Shown here: positions 43,689-56,398 of the stretch, in pieces
Layout of the letters: every line of letters begins with the position of its first letter
How positions within the stretch are numbered: position 1 is the first letter of the stretch
Source of the DNA: Gnetum montanum
Taxonomy: Eukaryota; Streptophyta; Gnetopsida; Gnetales; Gnetaceae
Length of the DNA stretch: 62,986 bases
Direction of reading: 5' to 3'
NCBI GenBank assembly: GCA_015680685.1
Contig: MNCI01007580.1
Location: forward strand, 212,991 to 275,976
Made by a program: the position numbers and the translations under genes
Notes under the pieces: generated by a model
Databases searched by the model: none
Told to the model about the DNA's origin: nothing
What the model saw: the letters and a program-made list of their open reading frames with translations, nothing else

Positions 43689-46660
43689 GTTGAATGTTGA
43701 CTAATTGCTTTTTATTTGGACTCTCACATTTGTGGATCAACATGGTCCTAGAGGGAAAGGTTTGATCAATTATATAAGGTCCCTCCCACAATGTTTGAAA
43801 TTTTACCTTTTGGGGTACATGTGTGGGGTTTCTAGCAGAGAACCTTATCTCCTAGTTGAAGTTTTACTTTGCTAATTCTAAGGTCATGATGTTGTTTGCT
43901 GAATGCCTTGTTCACCTCATTCAAAGATAAGGCCACTAATCAATTTTCATTTAGCACGTTTAGGTTGATCAATCTTTCTCTTTGTTGTAGACTTAGGTGA
44001 AGATTTAGATCATAGGCTATTGAGAGTGTACCAAGCTTGAACTAGATTGGGAGTGTTGGAAGTTTCCCATACATTAACTCATAGCGAGAATAGCTAATAG
44101 AAAGATTCCATGTTGAACAATAAGCCTAAAGAGCATCGTTTAGCTTTGTACTTCAATCCTTCCTATATTTGCTAATGGTCCACATTAGTATTTTTGTGAT
44201 CTCTCGATTAGTTACCTCTACTTGACCATTGGCTTGGAGGTGATAAGGTGTTATTAATTTATGTTTAACCCCCAAGCGTTGCATTAACTTCCTAAAAGTG
44301 GCACCTGTGAAATGAGTTCCATTATTAGAAATTAGTGAATGTGACATCCCAAACCTATTTATAATATTTGTTATATATATTCAGTAGTAGTGGATGATGT
44401 ATAATCAGTAACAATTGCTGCTTCTACTCATTTTATGCAGTAGTCAACTACTACTATAATATATGCCTTCCCGTTAGACATGGGTGTGATGGAACCCATG
44501 AAGTCAATGCCCCATCTTTTAAAAGGTTCTAATGGTTGAATGCACTGTTGAGGACCTTCCATGTGAGCAGTCATCTCCTTGTCTTGTTGATAATGTTCAC
44601 AAGACTTGATGAATTGGTGGGAATCCCTAAAGATTGTAGGCCAATAGTATCCTACCATCATGATTTTTATGGCTATGTGTCTCCTTCAATAGTGGCCTCT
44701 ACAAGGCCCTTCATGAGCATCCTGGAGAATGCACAATTGATCTTCATCAGGGACACACTAACAAATCAGGCCATTGACACACACCTTGTATAGGTGTCTA
44801 TTGATTTCCATGAAATATTTGACCTGATAAGGAAATTGTTACTTCTTCAAAAATCTAAATCTTGTGGCATCTCCTGAGTGAGAAGATAGGTGAGGATGCC
44901 ATTGTACCATATTTTCTTTGCAAGCGTTTGTTCACTTATTACTCTTGTAAAGAGGAGTTCATCTAGAAATTGATCTAAGAGCAGGATCTCCTCCTCTTTG
45001 TTATCCCATCTTAAGTGAGAGAGGTGGTCAACAACCACATTTTTGGTTTTTTTTCGATCTACCATAGTGAGATTGAGTTCCTACAAGCTCACAAGCCACC
45101 ATATGACACAAGGGCTCACTGTTGGCTTATTCATGAGGAAGTGAATTGCACTATGGTTCATGTGCAAAAATACTTTATAACCAAGCACATAGTGCTTGAA
45201 CTTTTTTAGAGCATACACCACTGCCATTAACGCTTTCTCCATGGTGGTGTAATTTAATTGTGCTCCCATAATGCTTCAGCTTGTGCAGTGGATGTAGTAT
45301 GGATGTTTCTTATCGTTCATATGCATGAGCACTGCTTCCAAGGTGTAGTTAGATGCATCTGTGATGGTGTGAAAGGGTCTGGACCAATCTAGTGCTTGTA
45401 GGATTGGTGTTTCTATGAGTTTCTCTTTTAACTATTGGAATGCATGTTCACATTTCTTGGTCTAGATGAAAGGCACATCCTTCTTTGTAAGCTCTACTAA
45501 TGGCTTTGCAATCTTAGAGAAATTCTCTATCAATTGTCGGTAATAGCCAATGTGTCCAAGGAATGACTAGACATCTTTAATGGTCTCTGGTTGGCTTGTT
45601 ATTCCTTGGATGACCCTTATCTTTTCTAGGTCTACCTCAATCCCTTTTTGTAAAAATCAATGCCCTAGCATAATGCCTTATTGGACCATGAGATGGCTCT
45701 TTTGCCAATTGAATCGCAAGTTTGTCTCAACACATCTCTTCAATACTTGCTCTAGGTCGTCTAAGGCTTGTTTGAATGTAGCTCCATAAGTGGAGACGTC
45801 ATCCATGAAGACTTTAACATCACTATCAATTTTCTATTGGAAGATACTAAGGACCAATCATTGAAATGTTGCAGGGGCATTGCATAGACCAAATGACATC
45901 TTACAATATGAAAAATTCCCCTAGGGACTCGTGAATGTTGTCTTGGCTTGATCTTTTGGTACAATATGGATTTCATTATAGCCACTATAACCATCCAAGA
46001 AGCTATAATAACAATGCCCAAATATGGTGTCTAATACTTGATCCACAAATGGTAAAGGAAATGATTTTTAAATGTTGCCATATTCAACAGCTTGAAATCA
46101 ATGCAAACTTGCCATTTTCCAACCTTCTTCAGCAAAATTATGAGTGGGCTAATCCACTCACTAATCAAAATTGGATAGATGAACCCTGGCTTGAGAAGTT
46201 GTTCAATTTCCTCTTTGACGATTTGCTTCAAATTGGGATTTAGCTACCTCTACGGCTGCCTTCTAGGTTTCATGGGTGGGTCAGTGTAAATGCGATGTTG
46301 GCATATCCTTGGATCAATTCTAGTCAGCTCAAGATATGACCAAGCAAAGGTTGTTGGCCCCTTGTTAACCATCTTGAACAACTTTTCTTTTTATTTAGGA
46401 GCAAGCTTGACATTAATTATGACTGGTTTATCATTGTTCAAAAATGCATACTCCATACTGGCTAGTAAAGTTTTTAGCTCTAAGGGCTTTTGCTTAAAGT
46501 TATTAGGGATTTCCAACTCTCCCCAACAAGTATCATTATCTTCATCAAAGAGTTGGGATTGAACTTGTTCAATTTTGTTCATGCCTTCAAATAAGCACAT
46601 GTTAAACTCTCAATTGGTTCCATGCATAATGTGTTGTCAGCTATTAGCCACTAGGTGCCC
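43689..46660 (-). pseudogene. pol of element E (RT, RNase H, integrase), degenerate
   Basis: Collinear with pol of C. Leader with GELEIPNNFKQKPLELK (46530 region); RT with KWQVCIDFKLLNMATFKNHF (about 46130) and catalytic FMDDVSTYG near 45798-45815; RNase H with MEKALMAVVYALKKFKHYVL (about 45240-45180); integrase with GYYWPTIFRDSHQFIKSCEH (44655-44590), WGIDFMGSITPMS (about 44510) and [13 protein letters not shown] (about 44310-44345), where the second catalytic Asp is Asn as in C. Numerous stops. The far C-terminal end is separated by the G insertion at 43688; its continuation is near 34429. Confidence 0.8.
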
Positions 46661-46752
46661 TCCTATTTTGAAACTATTGCATACAAACACCTTTAAATAT
46701 TGATTTCTTGTGCACACTAATTGCATGCTTTAATGCATGTGCTTTTGATTAA

Positions 46753-49717
46753 CTAAATATTTTGCACATAATTGCACCCATTATCGTTATATGTGATGCA
46801 TGGAATATGCTTCTTCTTAATCTTGCCTAGTTCATTTTCCTTGAATATTTCTAAAGATAGGTCCCTTACGCCCATACATGCTTTGATCGTGCTTAACCAA
46901 GCTCTTCCCATAATGATGGGAAAGTCACTTTTGTAGTTGTCCACCTTGATTACTAGAAAATTAGCAAGATAGGACCACCCACAAACTCTGGTCACAATGT
47001 CCTCTACTAATCCCAAAGGGACAATAATTGAATGATCTACTAATTCTAGATGAATGTTGCTTTTCTTAAGAGGTGGTAGGTTCCAAGCCTTATACATGTC
47101 ATGGGAGATGAGATTAACTCCAAAATTAGAGTCAAGGAGAGCCTTGCATGGCTCATGTCCAATGATCTATAGATAAATGAGTGGACTCCTTGGGTCAAAT
47201 CTTTTCATAGGAAGATTACCAACATTGATCCAGTCAGAAATAGCATGAGTTAGCATCATAGTGCGGATCCTAGGCAGCACTTAGTTTGAAGGGAACTTGA
47301 AGGTGTTTGATGTAGAGGGTGAGGGTGTTGGAGATGCAAGATGATTAGTTGAACTAGGTTGTGAGGGCTGAAGAGGACTGCTAGGTCAAAAGAAAGGTCT
47401 CTTTCTTGACTGATTATTTGGACCACTTGGTTGAAAAGTCAACTATGAATGTATAGCCCTTGTAGCATTTCATTGTTGTGGTTGTGAAGGAATATCACCC
47501 TGCATGGATGGGGTAGGAGGTAACTAGGTTGAAGGCGAAGGTTTGTGTGCAAATAGATGCAAAGGGTGATATGGATATCAATATGGGTTTTCCCCTCGAG
47601 TAGATGGTGAATTTGTTTGATGGTACTCTAGAGGATAATAGTGATGCTAGAATGATGTATGACTTGTAAAGCTTCTAGGGGAGACGGGTTGTTGAACATA
47701 GTACCCATAAGGATTTTGTTGCCTATAAGGATACTACTGCCTTGGCAGTGGCATTCCCCATAATTGTGATTGGTATCATTGTTAGTATTATTCAATTCCA
47801 CTTGGGTAGTAAGCTTGTTATTGTTGGTGGAACTACCTTGGATTACCTTGAGGATAAGGCAATCACCTAGGTGCTTGCCTATGTGCTAACTGAGAATTCA
47901 ATGCATACATCCCAAACTCTTGTAAGTGTGACACCATAGGGAAACAACCCTTTGGATGTTCATATTGATAGATGTCACAATCAGTTTCATCATTAGAGTC
48001 AGTGTTGACAACTTCCTCTACTATAATATCTTTTCCCTTACCTCTTTGGTAGGCACATTCAGCTTATTTTCGTCTCCTATGGTTATGATCATTATTTTTC
48101 TCTTTGGATTTCTTAGCAATCTTCATGGCTATTTCAAATTTTTCATCTAAAGAGTCCCATAATTTGTCAAACTTTGCCAAAATATTAGAAGTAGACTTTT
48201 AGATGGGCAAGGTTTTTCTATTCACCACTTCGTCAAGCAATGACTCCTCCTTGTCACAAAATTGGACCTTCCATTTTCTGATGGAAGGTTCCCTATTATA
48301 CTCTTCTACACTTTCCCTTTTTCGTAGCTCACCTTCTTCTTTTGCTACTTGCTCAATTAGCCTTTCGATCTAATGAGCTCTTAGTTCAGATAATCTTCCT
48401 TGGGCATACACCCCACCGATTCTTCTAGTTTCTGCTCTGAGCCCATCTATGATGTGCTAAAGTTGTTCCCTTTAAGAATAACCATGACTAAGGCATTGGT
48501 GTAAGAGTAAATACTATCAACCCATGGTGGCATCCAAGGGTTCATGTGTTCCTTGTTTCCAACCTTGGATTTGTCTTCTCAAATTAGACACTTTGGAGTA
48601 TGTCTAATATTTATCATTAAATAGCTCTAACATGGTACTCCATCAGTAGATAGATTCAAGCTCTAAAGACTAATACCAACTTTCAGCTTCTTTGATGAGT
48701 GTCCTTGGGAAAAGCTTGAGTTTCTACCATTCATTCTTTATGTTTTGTAAGGCACAAACATCATGAAAAGCTTGTAGATGTATTTGTGGATTAGAGTTGT
48801 ATACCTCCTCAAATATTAGGATATTATTCATGTCTAAGCACTTAATCTGACTATCTTTAATCTGCATGGTTGGAATTTTAACTACCTCTGCAATGTTGAG
48901 CATACTTCAAGTCACTAATAGAGGTTCATCATCATCATTACATTGATGATGTCGATGATGGTTTCGGCCACCTGTTTAGTCTTGGTAGCCTTCATGGTCA
49001 TTATTGTCTTGTTGATCACCTTCATCACAATTATTTTGATGGCATCTTCTATGAGAATTATCAAATGAAGAGGAATGTTTGGAATCAAATGAAGAGGATG
49101 AAGAGGAAGGTGGACTGCCACCGCCACTGTAGTGTCCACCACCACTCGTTTTCTTATTACGATCACCATCCTTAGATCCCTTGCTATTGTGATGCTTGCC
49201 TGAGTCCCTACCTTGGCTATTACTTTTTTTAACCTATTTTATAAATAGTGGATTGCAGGTTCAAGTTCACACCCTCATCACCCTTATTAGGGGATGGACA
49301 ATCTTCATGTTGAGAATGTTCAAAGGGAGGATCTTCATTGTCATCTTGATTTAGTAGGAATAAGGGATTAGTGAAATGTTTTCTCTTCATAGCCTCATGG
49401 AGTGTCTCTTGACGTCAATCTCGTTTGTGTTGTGTTTTAGTGAGACAATAGTTTCAAGTGTCATATCCATCCACAACATACTCTTCATGAAGATTTGCTA
49501 TGCCCAACTTCTTAAGGATTTTAAATAACCTTCTAGGCACAAATCTCTCAGGGGGCAAGATGATGTTGCCTTCCATATCATGCCATCATAGTTGTTCATC
49601 CTGATGTAGGATGAAGGTGAAGTTTGACACAAAATCATTTGGATGAGTATATACCACTTTACACTCTTGTGGGACTAGCGGTTTGACATCTTCGCACTTG
49701 TAAGAAGAAGAATACAT
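46753..49717 (-). pseudogene. gag-protease of element E, degenerate
   Basis: Start at 49717 (MYSSSYKCEDVK), then the N-block YTHPNDFVSNFTFILHQDEQ and GNIILPPERF. The Gag core is recognisable (about 48850-48400) but full of stops. The protease (about 47150-46800) reads LLDSNFGVNL, with the Gly of the catalytic triad replaced by Asn, followed by MYKAWNLPPLKKSNIHLELV and FPIIMGRAWL in an open stretch (47097-46753). The His/Asp-rich linker near 49170-48915 is expanded. Not functional. Confidence 0.78.
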
Positions 49718-49855
49718 TTTTGCAAAACAAAATAAAATTATTAGTGTGCTTTTATAATTCTATGTATAGTGGGAATGATATTGACTTGAAGCTTTGTACA
49801 ATGATATTAATGGTATTCACCTAAACCAAAATAGTGCACATTTCAACAAACAAAG

Positions 49856-49873
49856 TCCCTAGTAATGGTGCCA
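49856..49873 (-). promoter_or_regulatory. Primer-binding site of element E
   Basis: Plus strand TCCCTAGTAATGGTGCCA, five transitions from the A version, one base before the LTR at 49875. Confidence 0.8.
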
Positions 49874-49874
49874 A

Positions 49875-50797
49875 TGATGAGCTGCAATGTACCCCTACAC
49901 CCAACCATACGAATCACAAAGAGTTCATGCACAATCTAGTTGAATTCCATGGACTTTATCATCTTCGATGCACTGGTACTCTAGGAAGTGAATCTTTGCC
50001 TTAAGGTCAATCATTGTCTTCCCAATTACACTTATGATGTACATTGGTATAGTTAAGTGTAATTGAGGCATCTGATTTTTATCATTTTGTGTTTTATGGG
50101 TTGGTATTCAAATGTAGATGAAAGTAATTAGATTAACTAATTATCTAGCATTTAACTGATCCTAACGTAAGCATTTAGTCCCACTTTTCGTACATGTCCT
50201 AAACCCATGTATTCACTGTTAGGCAACCAAGCACTATGCTATTGGGTGTACCAAGCAATAATGCTATTGGTATTACTAAGCAAATACGTGTTATGCTCAA
50301 AGTGGTTGTACTTATGTGTGTAATTTATTTTTCCTAATTGCCTCATTAACTTAATTAGTGGAAATAATTAATAAATAATTGCAACATTAAATAAATTATT
50401 GAAAACATTAAGTACATAAAAAGAAAATAGCTAATCTATCCAAGTGCTACAAGGTTTATCAGAAAGCTCATCTTTATTGCCATACACACTATCATGCTTA
50501 GGTATAACAATGCTTGAATAAAGATCTGTATACTCAATGACTCCTGCTGCAAGCACTCAGGGGTAAAATTCTAACTTTCAAATAGAAAAACTCCAAGAGC
50601 TTCGTTGCAACTATAATCTCTTATGCCATAAATGAGATGGGTAGGCACGTATTTATAGCTAAAAACCAACATTGCATCAATGGGGCCTCGTCAATGCATG
50701 ATACGATGCATTGATGAGGCCTTGTCAATGAGGCCCAGTTGACAAGGCCACGTCAACAAGGCCTTGTTGACGTAACCAACCAAATTGCAACTCATCA
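49875..50797 (-). repeat. 5' LTR of element E (923 bp)
   Basis: TGATGAGCTGCAATG to CTCATCA. TATA box at 50650-50657. The region between it and the LTR end (50675-50790) contains about seven copies of motifs such as GTTGACGTAACC, GTCAACAAGGCC and TTGATGAGGCC, more than in the 3' LTR, which accounts for much of the length difference. Confidence 0.85.
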
Positions 50798-51806
50798 CCT
50801 AGTGATATCACCATAGTCTAGTTTAATTTAATAGCCACAAAGGGGAAGTTGGTCATGGTGAAAACCATAGCTGAACATGCAGAGAATGAGGTGCAATGGT
50901 TACAAGTAGAGTTAGCGAATCTAAAAGCTGAAAAGATAGGCCTTGCACAGTTCATAGCGTCTGATCAACTTGAACAATTTAGAATTAATCATGTGAGGCA
51001 ACTGATTGTCCACAACATGCAAATGGAAAGAGAGAAGGAGAAGGTAGCGTGGGATGCATAAGTGGTTGAAGCCCAAATGCATGCACATGCCAAAGCACTC
51101 ATAACCTTAGAGGAGGATAACAAACAACTTACTATTGACAACACTAGGCTGATGAACATAGAAAAGTGGAACAATGTTCCTGAAGAAAGCATTTAAAAGC
51201 TTAGAGAACAACTTATTAGAGTGAACCAAGATATGAGTTGCTTGGCTAGGAAGAATAGAAACTTATTAATGAAAGAAGGTTGTGCCATTTGTTAGAAATT
51301 TGCAGTAGAAATTTGTGCATGGCAAAATGAGGCTAAGAAACATGAGAAACTTAAGGAGCATTTTAGAGACTAGGTGGGCATGTATAAACAAATAAATGAA
51401 AAAGAAAATTAGTTCCTTCTCTACTCAAAATCCAGATTGACAACCCATCTTAGATAGTCTTCCCCACGTCCACTAGGCTGAAGTGAAGAACAAGGACTTG
51501 CAAATATAAGACCTTATAGAGTACATGGGAATAGCAAACCTTCAGTATGCTAATCTAGCCATGTTAATAGTAGGTAGGCTCAAAAATGAGTTAGAGAAGC
51601 ATGTAGTGGCCATATATGCCTTGTTTGAAAAGGAGTTTGCTAATAGGAAAGACGCATTGCAGAAACTACATGTGGTAAACTTAGAGCTAGAAATCATTAA
51701 GGCTAGCTACCACGGGCATAAGGATGTAGTAGCAAACCTCGTGCATCACATGTTAGACTACCAAGAACTCAAAAAAATAGGTAGAACACGTGAAGAAGAG
51801 AGATGA
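50798..51806 (+). pseudogene. aORF of element F, second part
   Basis: Continuation of 26747-28293 after the E insertion. Rich in Glu, Lys, Ala and Leu with heptad-like spacing, for example AEHAENEVQWLQVELANLKA (50870-50930) and HAHAKALITLEEDNKQL; coiled coil is likely. The open stretch 51525-51806 begins MGIANLQYANLAMLIVGRLK, almost the same as in element E. A few stops (51059, 51196, 51371). The end near 51806 is approximate. Confidence 0.62.
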
Positions 51807-52225
51807 CAGTTTGTAACCTGGTATGTAAAAGTAAATAAAATATTTCTGCAACTACCATGCCCATGAGTTGTACCTACTTCATCCAACATCACACAATAAG
51901 CATGGATGGTACATGACTCGATGATAGAAGAAGAGAAGCTTTAGGCACTCTTAAACAAATATCAATCTTAGTAGCCCAACGACAAGGGGAAGAAGTCAAT
52001 GAAAGAGCCTCCACCACTCGGAACATGAACTACATCATGCTACTTCAAATTTTATTTCTTTTGTCATGTAATTGTGTCATTTTATAAAAACATCACTGTG
52101 GAATTCTAAGTCATGTAAATAGCTAGTTAGTCATGTCAAGTTGAGTTTACCTCCCAATTTTGTAAGAGATTTTATCCTTATTTTGTTTTAACACAAGGAC
52201 AAGTTTCCAGTTAGTCATGGGGGTA
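51807..52225 (+). other. 3' noncoding end of element F with PPT
   Basis: About 400 bases without a gene between aORF and LTR. It ends with TTAGTCATGGGGGTA (52211-52225), the family PPT on the plus strand. Confidence 0.7.
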
Positions 52226-53099
52226 TGATAAAGTTAATTTTGTTGCCAATGAATCACATTTTTCATCTACCTTGATGTCGAGTATCCAACGTCGAAGCCT
52301 CAACGTTGGGTATTCGATGTCAGAGCCAAGATGTGATGTTGGGTATTTGATGTTGCGGGGTATACACCCATGTATAAATATAGTGCTTGGATTCATGATT
52401 TCCAGTTAGTTTTATATCAAATTTTAGTTAGAGTAGTGAAGCTCTTATAGTTTATTTTTTCCAAAGCTAGAATATTTTCTAAGTGCCGACAACAGGAGTC
52501 TGAGTATGTATAGATCTTTGTTTGAACACTAATGTACTTGAGTGCAGTAGTATGACAGAAATAAAAATGAACTCTTTTAATAATGCTTGCAGCACTGAGA
52601 ATAGATTAATGTTTTCTTTAATGCACTTTACTTTAATGCATTTTAATTAAGCAATTATTTTCCAGTTGTTAATGAACATGAGCATCAGCACTTCGAGCAT
52701 ACATATAGTGCTTGGTAACCCAACAATGCTTAATGTTTGGTAGCCCAACAACACTATGTATTCAGGATGTGTCCAAGAAAGTGGGGTGGTTACTTGTGTT
52801 AGGCTAGTTAGGCAGTAAATGAATTAGATCTGAAATTACTTTCTCTTTCATTCTTGTTGTAGACGATCAAATTTATAAAACATAAAATGATAAAAATCAT
52901 ATACCTCAATTACACTTATATTATACCCTTGAGCTATACAAGTGTAGTTGGGAAGACAATGAATGTTCTCAATGCCCATTTCACTTCCTAGAGGAACTAG
53001 TGCATTAGAGAACTAAAGGTCAATGGTATTTGACTAGATCGTGCATAAATGCCTTAGTGATTCGTATGGTTGGGTGTAGGGGTACCTCGTCACTCATCA
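52226..53099 (+). repeat. LTR shared by elements F and I (874 bp)
   Basis: TGATAAAG to ACTCATCA. PPT directly on the left, PBS directly on the right, so it is the 3' LTR of F and the 5' LTR of I. TATA box TATAAATA at 52373-52380; before it lie repeats of a GTTGGGTATTTGATGT-type motif (52283-52360), a third kind of U3 repeat distinct from GATATC and TTGACG. Confidence 0.85.
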
Positions 53100-53100
53100 T

Positions 53101-53118
53101 TGGCACCATTATTGGGGA
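53101..53118 (+). promoter_or_regulatory. Primer-binding site of element I
   Basis: TGGCACCATTATTGGGGA, five transitions from the perfect tRNA-Asp PBS, one base after the LTR. Confidence 0.82.
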
Positions 53119-53259
53119 CCTTTTGGTTGTTTTGTATGCTATTTAGGATTTAGTGGAAATCATTCAAAATTATTGGAATGAACCTTAGAGTCATATCATA
53201 TTTTACAATTATAACCAAAAAAGTTAAAAGCACACTACATTTTTAGCATCTAATCAAAA

Positions 53260-54573
53260 ATGTCTTTTTCTCATAGGAGTGCTTTTCTGCCCAAGTCTGA
53301 TAAAGCTTATCAGCCAATTCCTCGACAATATCGAATCGTATATGCTCATCCTAATGAGTCTATACCTAATTTCACCTTCATCCTACATTAGGATGGATAG
53401 CTGTAATGGCATGACATGGAGGGAAACATTGTGTTACTACCCAATCAATCCATTCTTGCAATGCTCCAACAAATGCTTATACGATGGGGTCTCTAGGAAC
53501 ATCATATTGAGTATGTTGTGCAAGATATTGATGCTAGGGATTGTCATCCCACTAAAGCACAACCTCTATAGGATTGATAACTAGAAAAACATTATGAATT
53601 TGTGAAGGTTAAAGGGCTTAATGATTCTCCATTCCTACTATATCAAAAAGATGGTGGGGAACGCTTCTCTAGAGGTTTTCCATTTAGTGAAGTTCCTCTC
53701 TTTGACTTCAAAGAAGGAGGTCAAAACTAGAACTTGCAGTCCACGATATACAATCCTAGTTTTGGTAAGAATGGATCCAATGACAAAGAAGGATCCATAG
53801 GGGTAAGTCAAGGTAGGGATGCAGACAAAAAACAAGATCGTGATTGTGGTTACGATCGCTGAAGAGGTGGTAGCAGGCACCATGATGATGCTAGTCCTCC
53901 TTCCTCTTCATCTTTGTCATCATATTCTTCTTCTTCTACCTCTAACTATGGCCGTAGGAGGTGAGACCATGATGGAGATGACCAAAATGATCAACAGGAC
54001 CGAAATGATCAAAGTGACCATCATGAAATGCAAGATCAAGGACACAAACATTTAAGAAAGGAACATCCCCATGAACAAAGGGGTAGTAGAGGGCATCGTA
54101 GGCATCATGATAATGGCCTTAGTGAGCCTTTTCTGACAAACTGAAGTATGCTTAATATCGCAGAGGCAGTATGAATTCCAACAAGGCATGTGAAGGATAG
54201 TCGGATGAAAAGGCTAGACATGAACAATATTTCTCAGTTTGAAGGGGGATATAACTTTGATCCATAGAATCCTCTCCAAGATTTTTAAGATGCATGTGCC
54301 TTGCAAAACATAGAGAATAAGTGGCAAAAACTTAAGTTGTTCCCAATGATGCTCATCAAAGAAGCAGAGAACTAGTATTGCTACTTAAAGCTAGAATATT
54401 TTAGACGATGGAGTACCATGCTTGAATTGTTTAATGATAAATATCAAACATATTCCAGAGTGTCCAACTTGAGAAGGTAAATCCAAGGATGGAAGCAAGG
54501 AATAAATGAACCCTTGGATGCCACCATCGGCTGATACTATTCCTTAATGCACAATTGTCTTGGCCATGGTTAT
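53260..54573 (+). pseudogene. gag of element I, N-terminal part
   Basis: Start at 53260 (MSFSHRSAFLPKSDKAYQPI), then VYAHPNESIPNFTFILH, stop, and WHDMEGNIVLLPN, matching the N-block of A. The Gag core has KRLDMNNISQFEGGYNFDP and STMLELFNDKYQTYSRVSNL. It breaks off after LGHGY at the insertion of H. Several stops, most where A and C have Gln, Arg or Trp. Confidence 0.78.
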
Positions 54574-55438
54574 TGATGAGTGGCGAGGTATCCCTACACT
54601 CAACCATACGAATACAAGCGCTTCACACATGATCTGGTCGAACTCCGTAGATGGACTAGTTGTGGTATCTAGACAGTTACTCGTAGATCGCAGTTCATTA
54701 TCTTCCCACCTAGACTAGTATTAGCTTTGTCATGTATGGTTTCGTCTAGAGTGAGGTGTATGATGTATTCCTACACTAATGCTACTCCTGGGTATGATGG
54801 GAAATAATATCAACTAAGCTAGAAGAAAGAGTGTGACAGAATCTAAACTAGCCTAAGTGTGATGAGCATCTGTTTCTTAGTCATTCGTACACATCTTGGA
54901 CCTCATGCATGACTACCACTGGGATTACCAAGCGCATGGCCTAGGTATGCTACTAAGTGACCAAGTAGTCACACTTAAATGCTCATGATTAAGTCGTACT
55001 CATTCCGCGTTACTAGGAGATAAGGGTAGAGAGATATTAACCAAGAAAGTAATAAATAACAATAACAATTAAATAATTAAGCTAAGTGGATGCTACAATG
55101 ATGAAGTAATCTCAATCTTTATTACCTTTCATGTGCATGTCCAAGTACATTACACTCGAATAAGGATGTCGTACAATTACAATCATCACACTGCAGGCAT
55201 GCACTGGGAGAAAGGGTTGAGAGGAAAAACTAACAAAAAGTCCCTACCTTAATACTAAAAGTAAAAAAAAACTTAAAACTTCAAAAATTTTTAAAACTCT
55301 TTACCAAATCTACCTACCTCTTATTTATGGATGAGGAGACAGACTGCGATATCACATCTAGGCTGTGATATCGCGTACGTGATATCGCGTACATGATATC
55401 ATGGTGCGATAGCACAGCCAACAATTCATGACTCATCA
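54574..55438 (-). repeat. 3' LTR of element H (865 bp)
   Basis: TGATGAGTGG to ACTCATCA. Minus-strand TATA-like TATTTATG complement at 55322-55329. Next to it is an array of GATATC palindrome variants (55347-55410). PPT at 55439-55452 follows. Confidence 0.85.
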
Positions 55439-55452
55439 TACCCCCATGACTG
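55439..55452 (-). promoter_or_regulatory. Polypurine tract of element H
   Basis: Minus strand CAGTCATGGGGGTA directly before the LTR, the same as in C and D. Confidence 0.8.
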
Positions 55453-55519
55453 AATGAAAACTCATCCTCGAGTTAAAGTGAGAACAAGCTCCATTGATTA
55501 CATAGTGGATAGGTATGGG

Positions 55520-56398
55520 ATTATTAACTGACTAGAATGGACTCATGCCGCAGTATGGAATCAGAATAAAATTGAGACACAACATGAAGAACGCAAAAGA
55601 AAATCCTATAACTACAAGATTGGGTGGTACTCATGTAGTTCCTGGTGGCAGTGGCTCCTCCATGGGTTTCTTTCTCTTGTCTTGCACTCCAGGTCTTAGG
55701 ATTTGATGGCATCAAAGTATGGCCTGGAGTTTCTCCTCTTGTAAGGCCTTGAGTGCCTTGGCATGTGTGTAAGTTTGTGCTTGTGCCATAGAGGCATCCT
55801 AGTCAGCCTTCTCTTTTTCTTTCGCCACCCTTTTATTCTTTGTCAACAGTTTATTAAGTTGCTTGGTTCTGAAAGTGTCCAGCTAGTTCTAAGCAACCTT
55901 TCGCCTTGTATTTAGAAGGTTTAATACTTCGGAAATGGCTTGAATAGAGAAATCAACAATCACACCACAAATGTTAACCATGGTGCCTTCTTCTTTGTTG
56001 TGCCAAAATTGGTACGTTTCCCCTAAGTACTAGGCACTACTTTCAAAGAGGGTAGGCTATAATGGGGACCCTTTGAGGTGGTCCCTAACGGCCTCTGGAG
56101 CAAATTCTGCAAAAGGTCCAAAGTTTAATTCCATGATCACTGTAGTAAATATGGACCTTTCATGGATGGCTTGAACACAATCCTAGGGAAACGTGAGATG
56201 TCGTCCATGTTCAGACACTACAGCAACTCCTCTTTCCTCCTACCTTGATTGTACAGTGGTAGGGTCTTCTTGGTGGATACTAAATGATTGTTTCTCTTGC
56301 TCTACATGTTGTTCAGTAGGAGCTTGTCCTTCACCTCTCCTAGGTCACTTGATCCCACCTTGAGCAGGACCTTCTTGTTGTCTATGTTTCGGGGCCAT
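55520..56398 (-). pseudogene. aORF of element H
   Basis: Starts at 56398 with MAPKHRQQEGPAQGGIK right after a minus-strand GTGTGATTGCAG, with a CTAAC branch-site-like string about 22 bases before it. Continues with IMELNFGPFAEFAPEAVRDH, then YLGETYQFWHNKEEG and VDFSIQAISEVLNLLNT, the clearest version of the aORF N-terminal domain in the window. Its C-terminal half is Lys/Glu/Ala-rich (AKEKEKADQDASMAQAQTY). A hydrophobic stretch FSFAFFMLCLNFIL near the end is not found in E or F, so a membrane role is doubtful. A few stops. It is shorter than in E and F, so an internal deletion is likely. Confidence 0.63.

Larger units (their letters stand above)
28294..50797 (-). mobile_element. Element E: Athila-like element with aORF, split by G (22.5 kb)
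   Basis: LTRs 28294-29166 and 49875-50797, PPT 29167-29180, PBS 49856-49873, gag-PR, pol and aORF all on the minus strand. Flanks are CCAAG on the left and CCTAG on the right, a probable 5-bp target-site duplication with one change. Removing it joins the two halves of the plus-strand aORF of F. Without the Tat-type insertion G it would be about 13.2 kb, a normal size for an Athila-type element. Confidence 0.85.

Noticed and set aside
55524-55715. Envelope-like protein with a transmembrane segment at the end of the H aORF
   Set aside because: The hydrophobic stretch is not present in the aORFs of E and F, so it may come from a frameshift; I kept aORF as function unknown.
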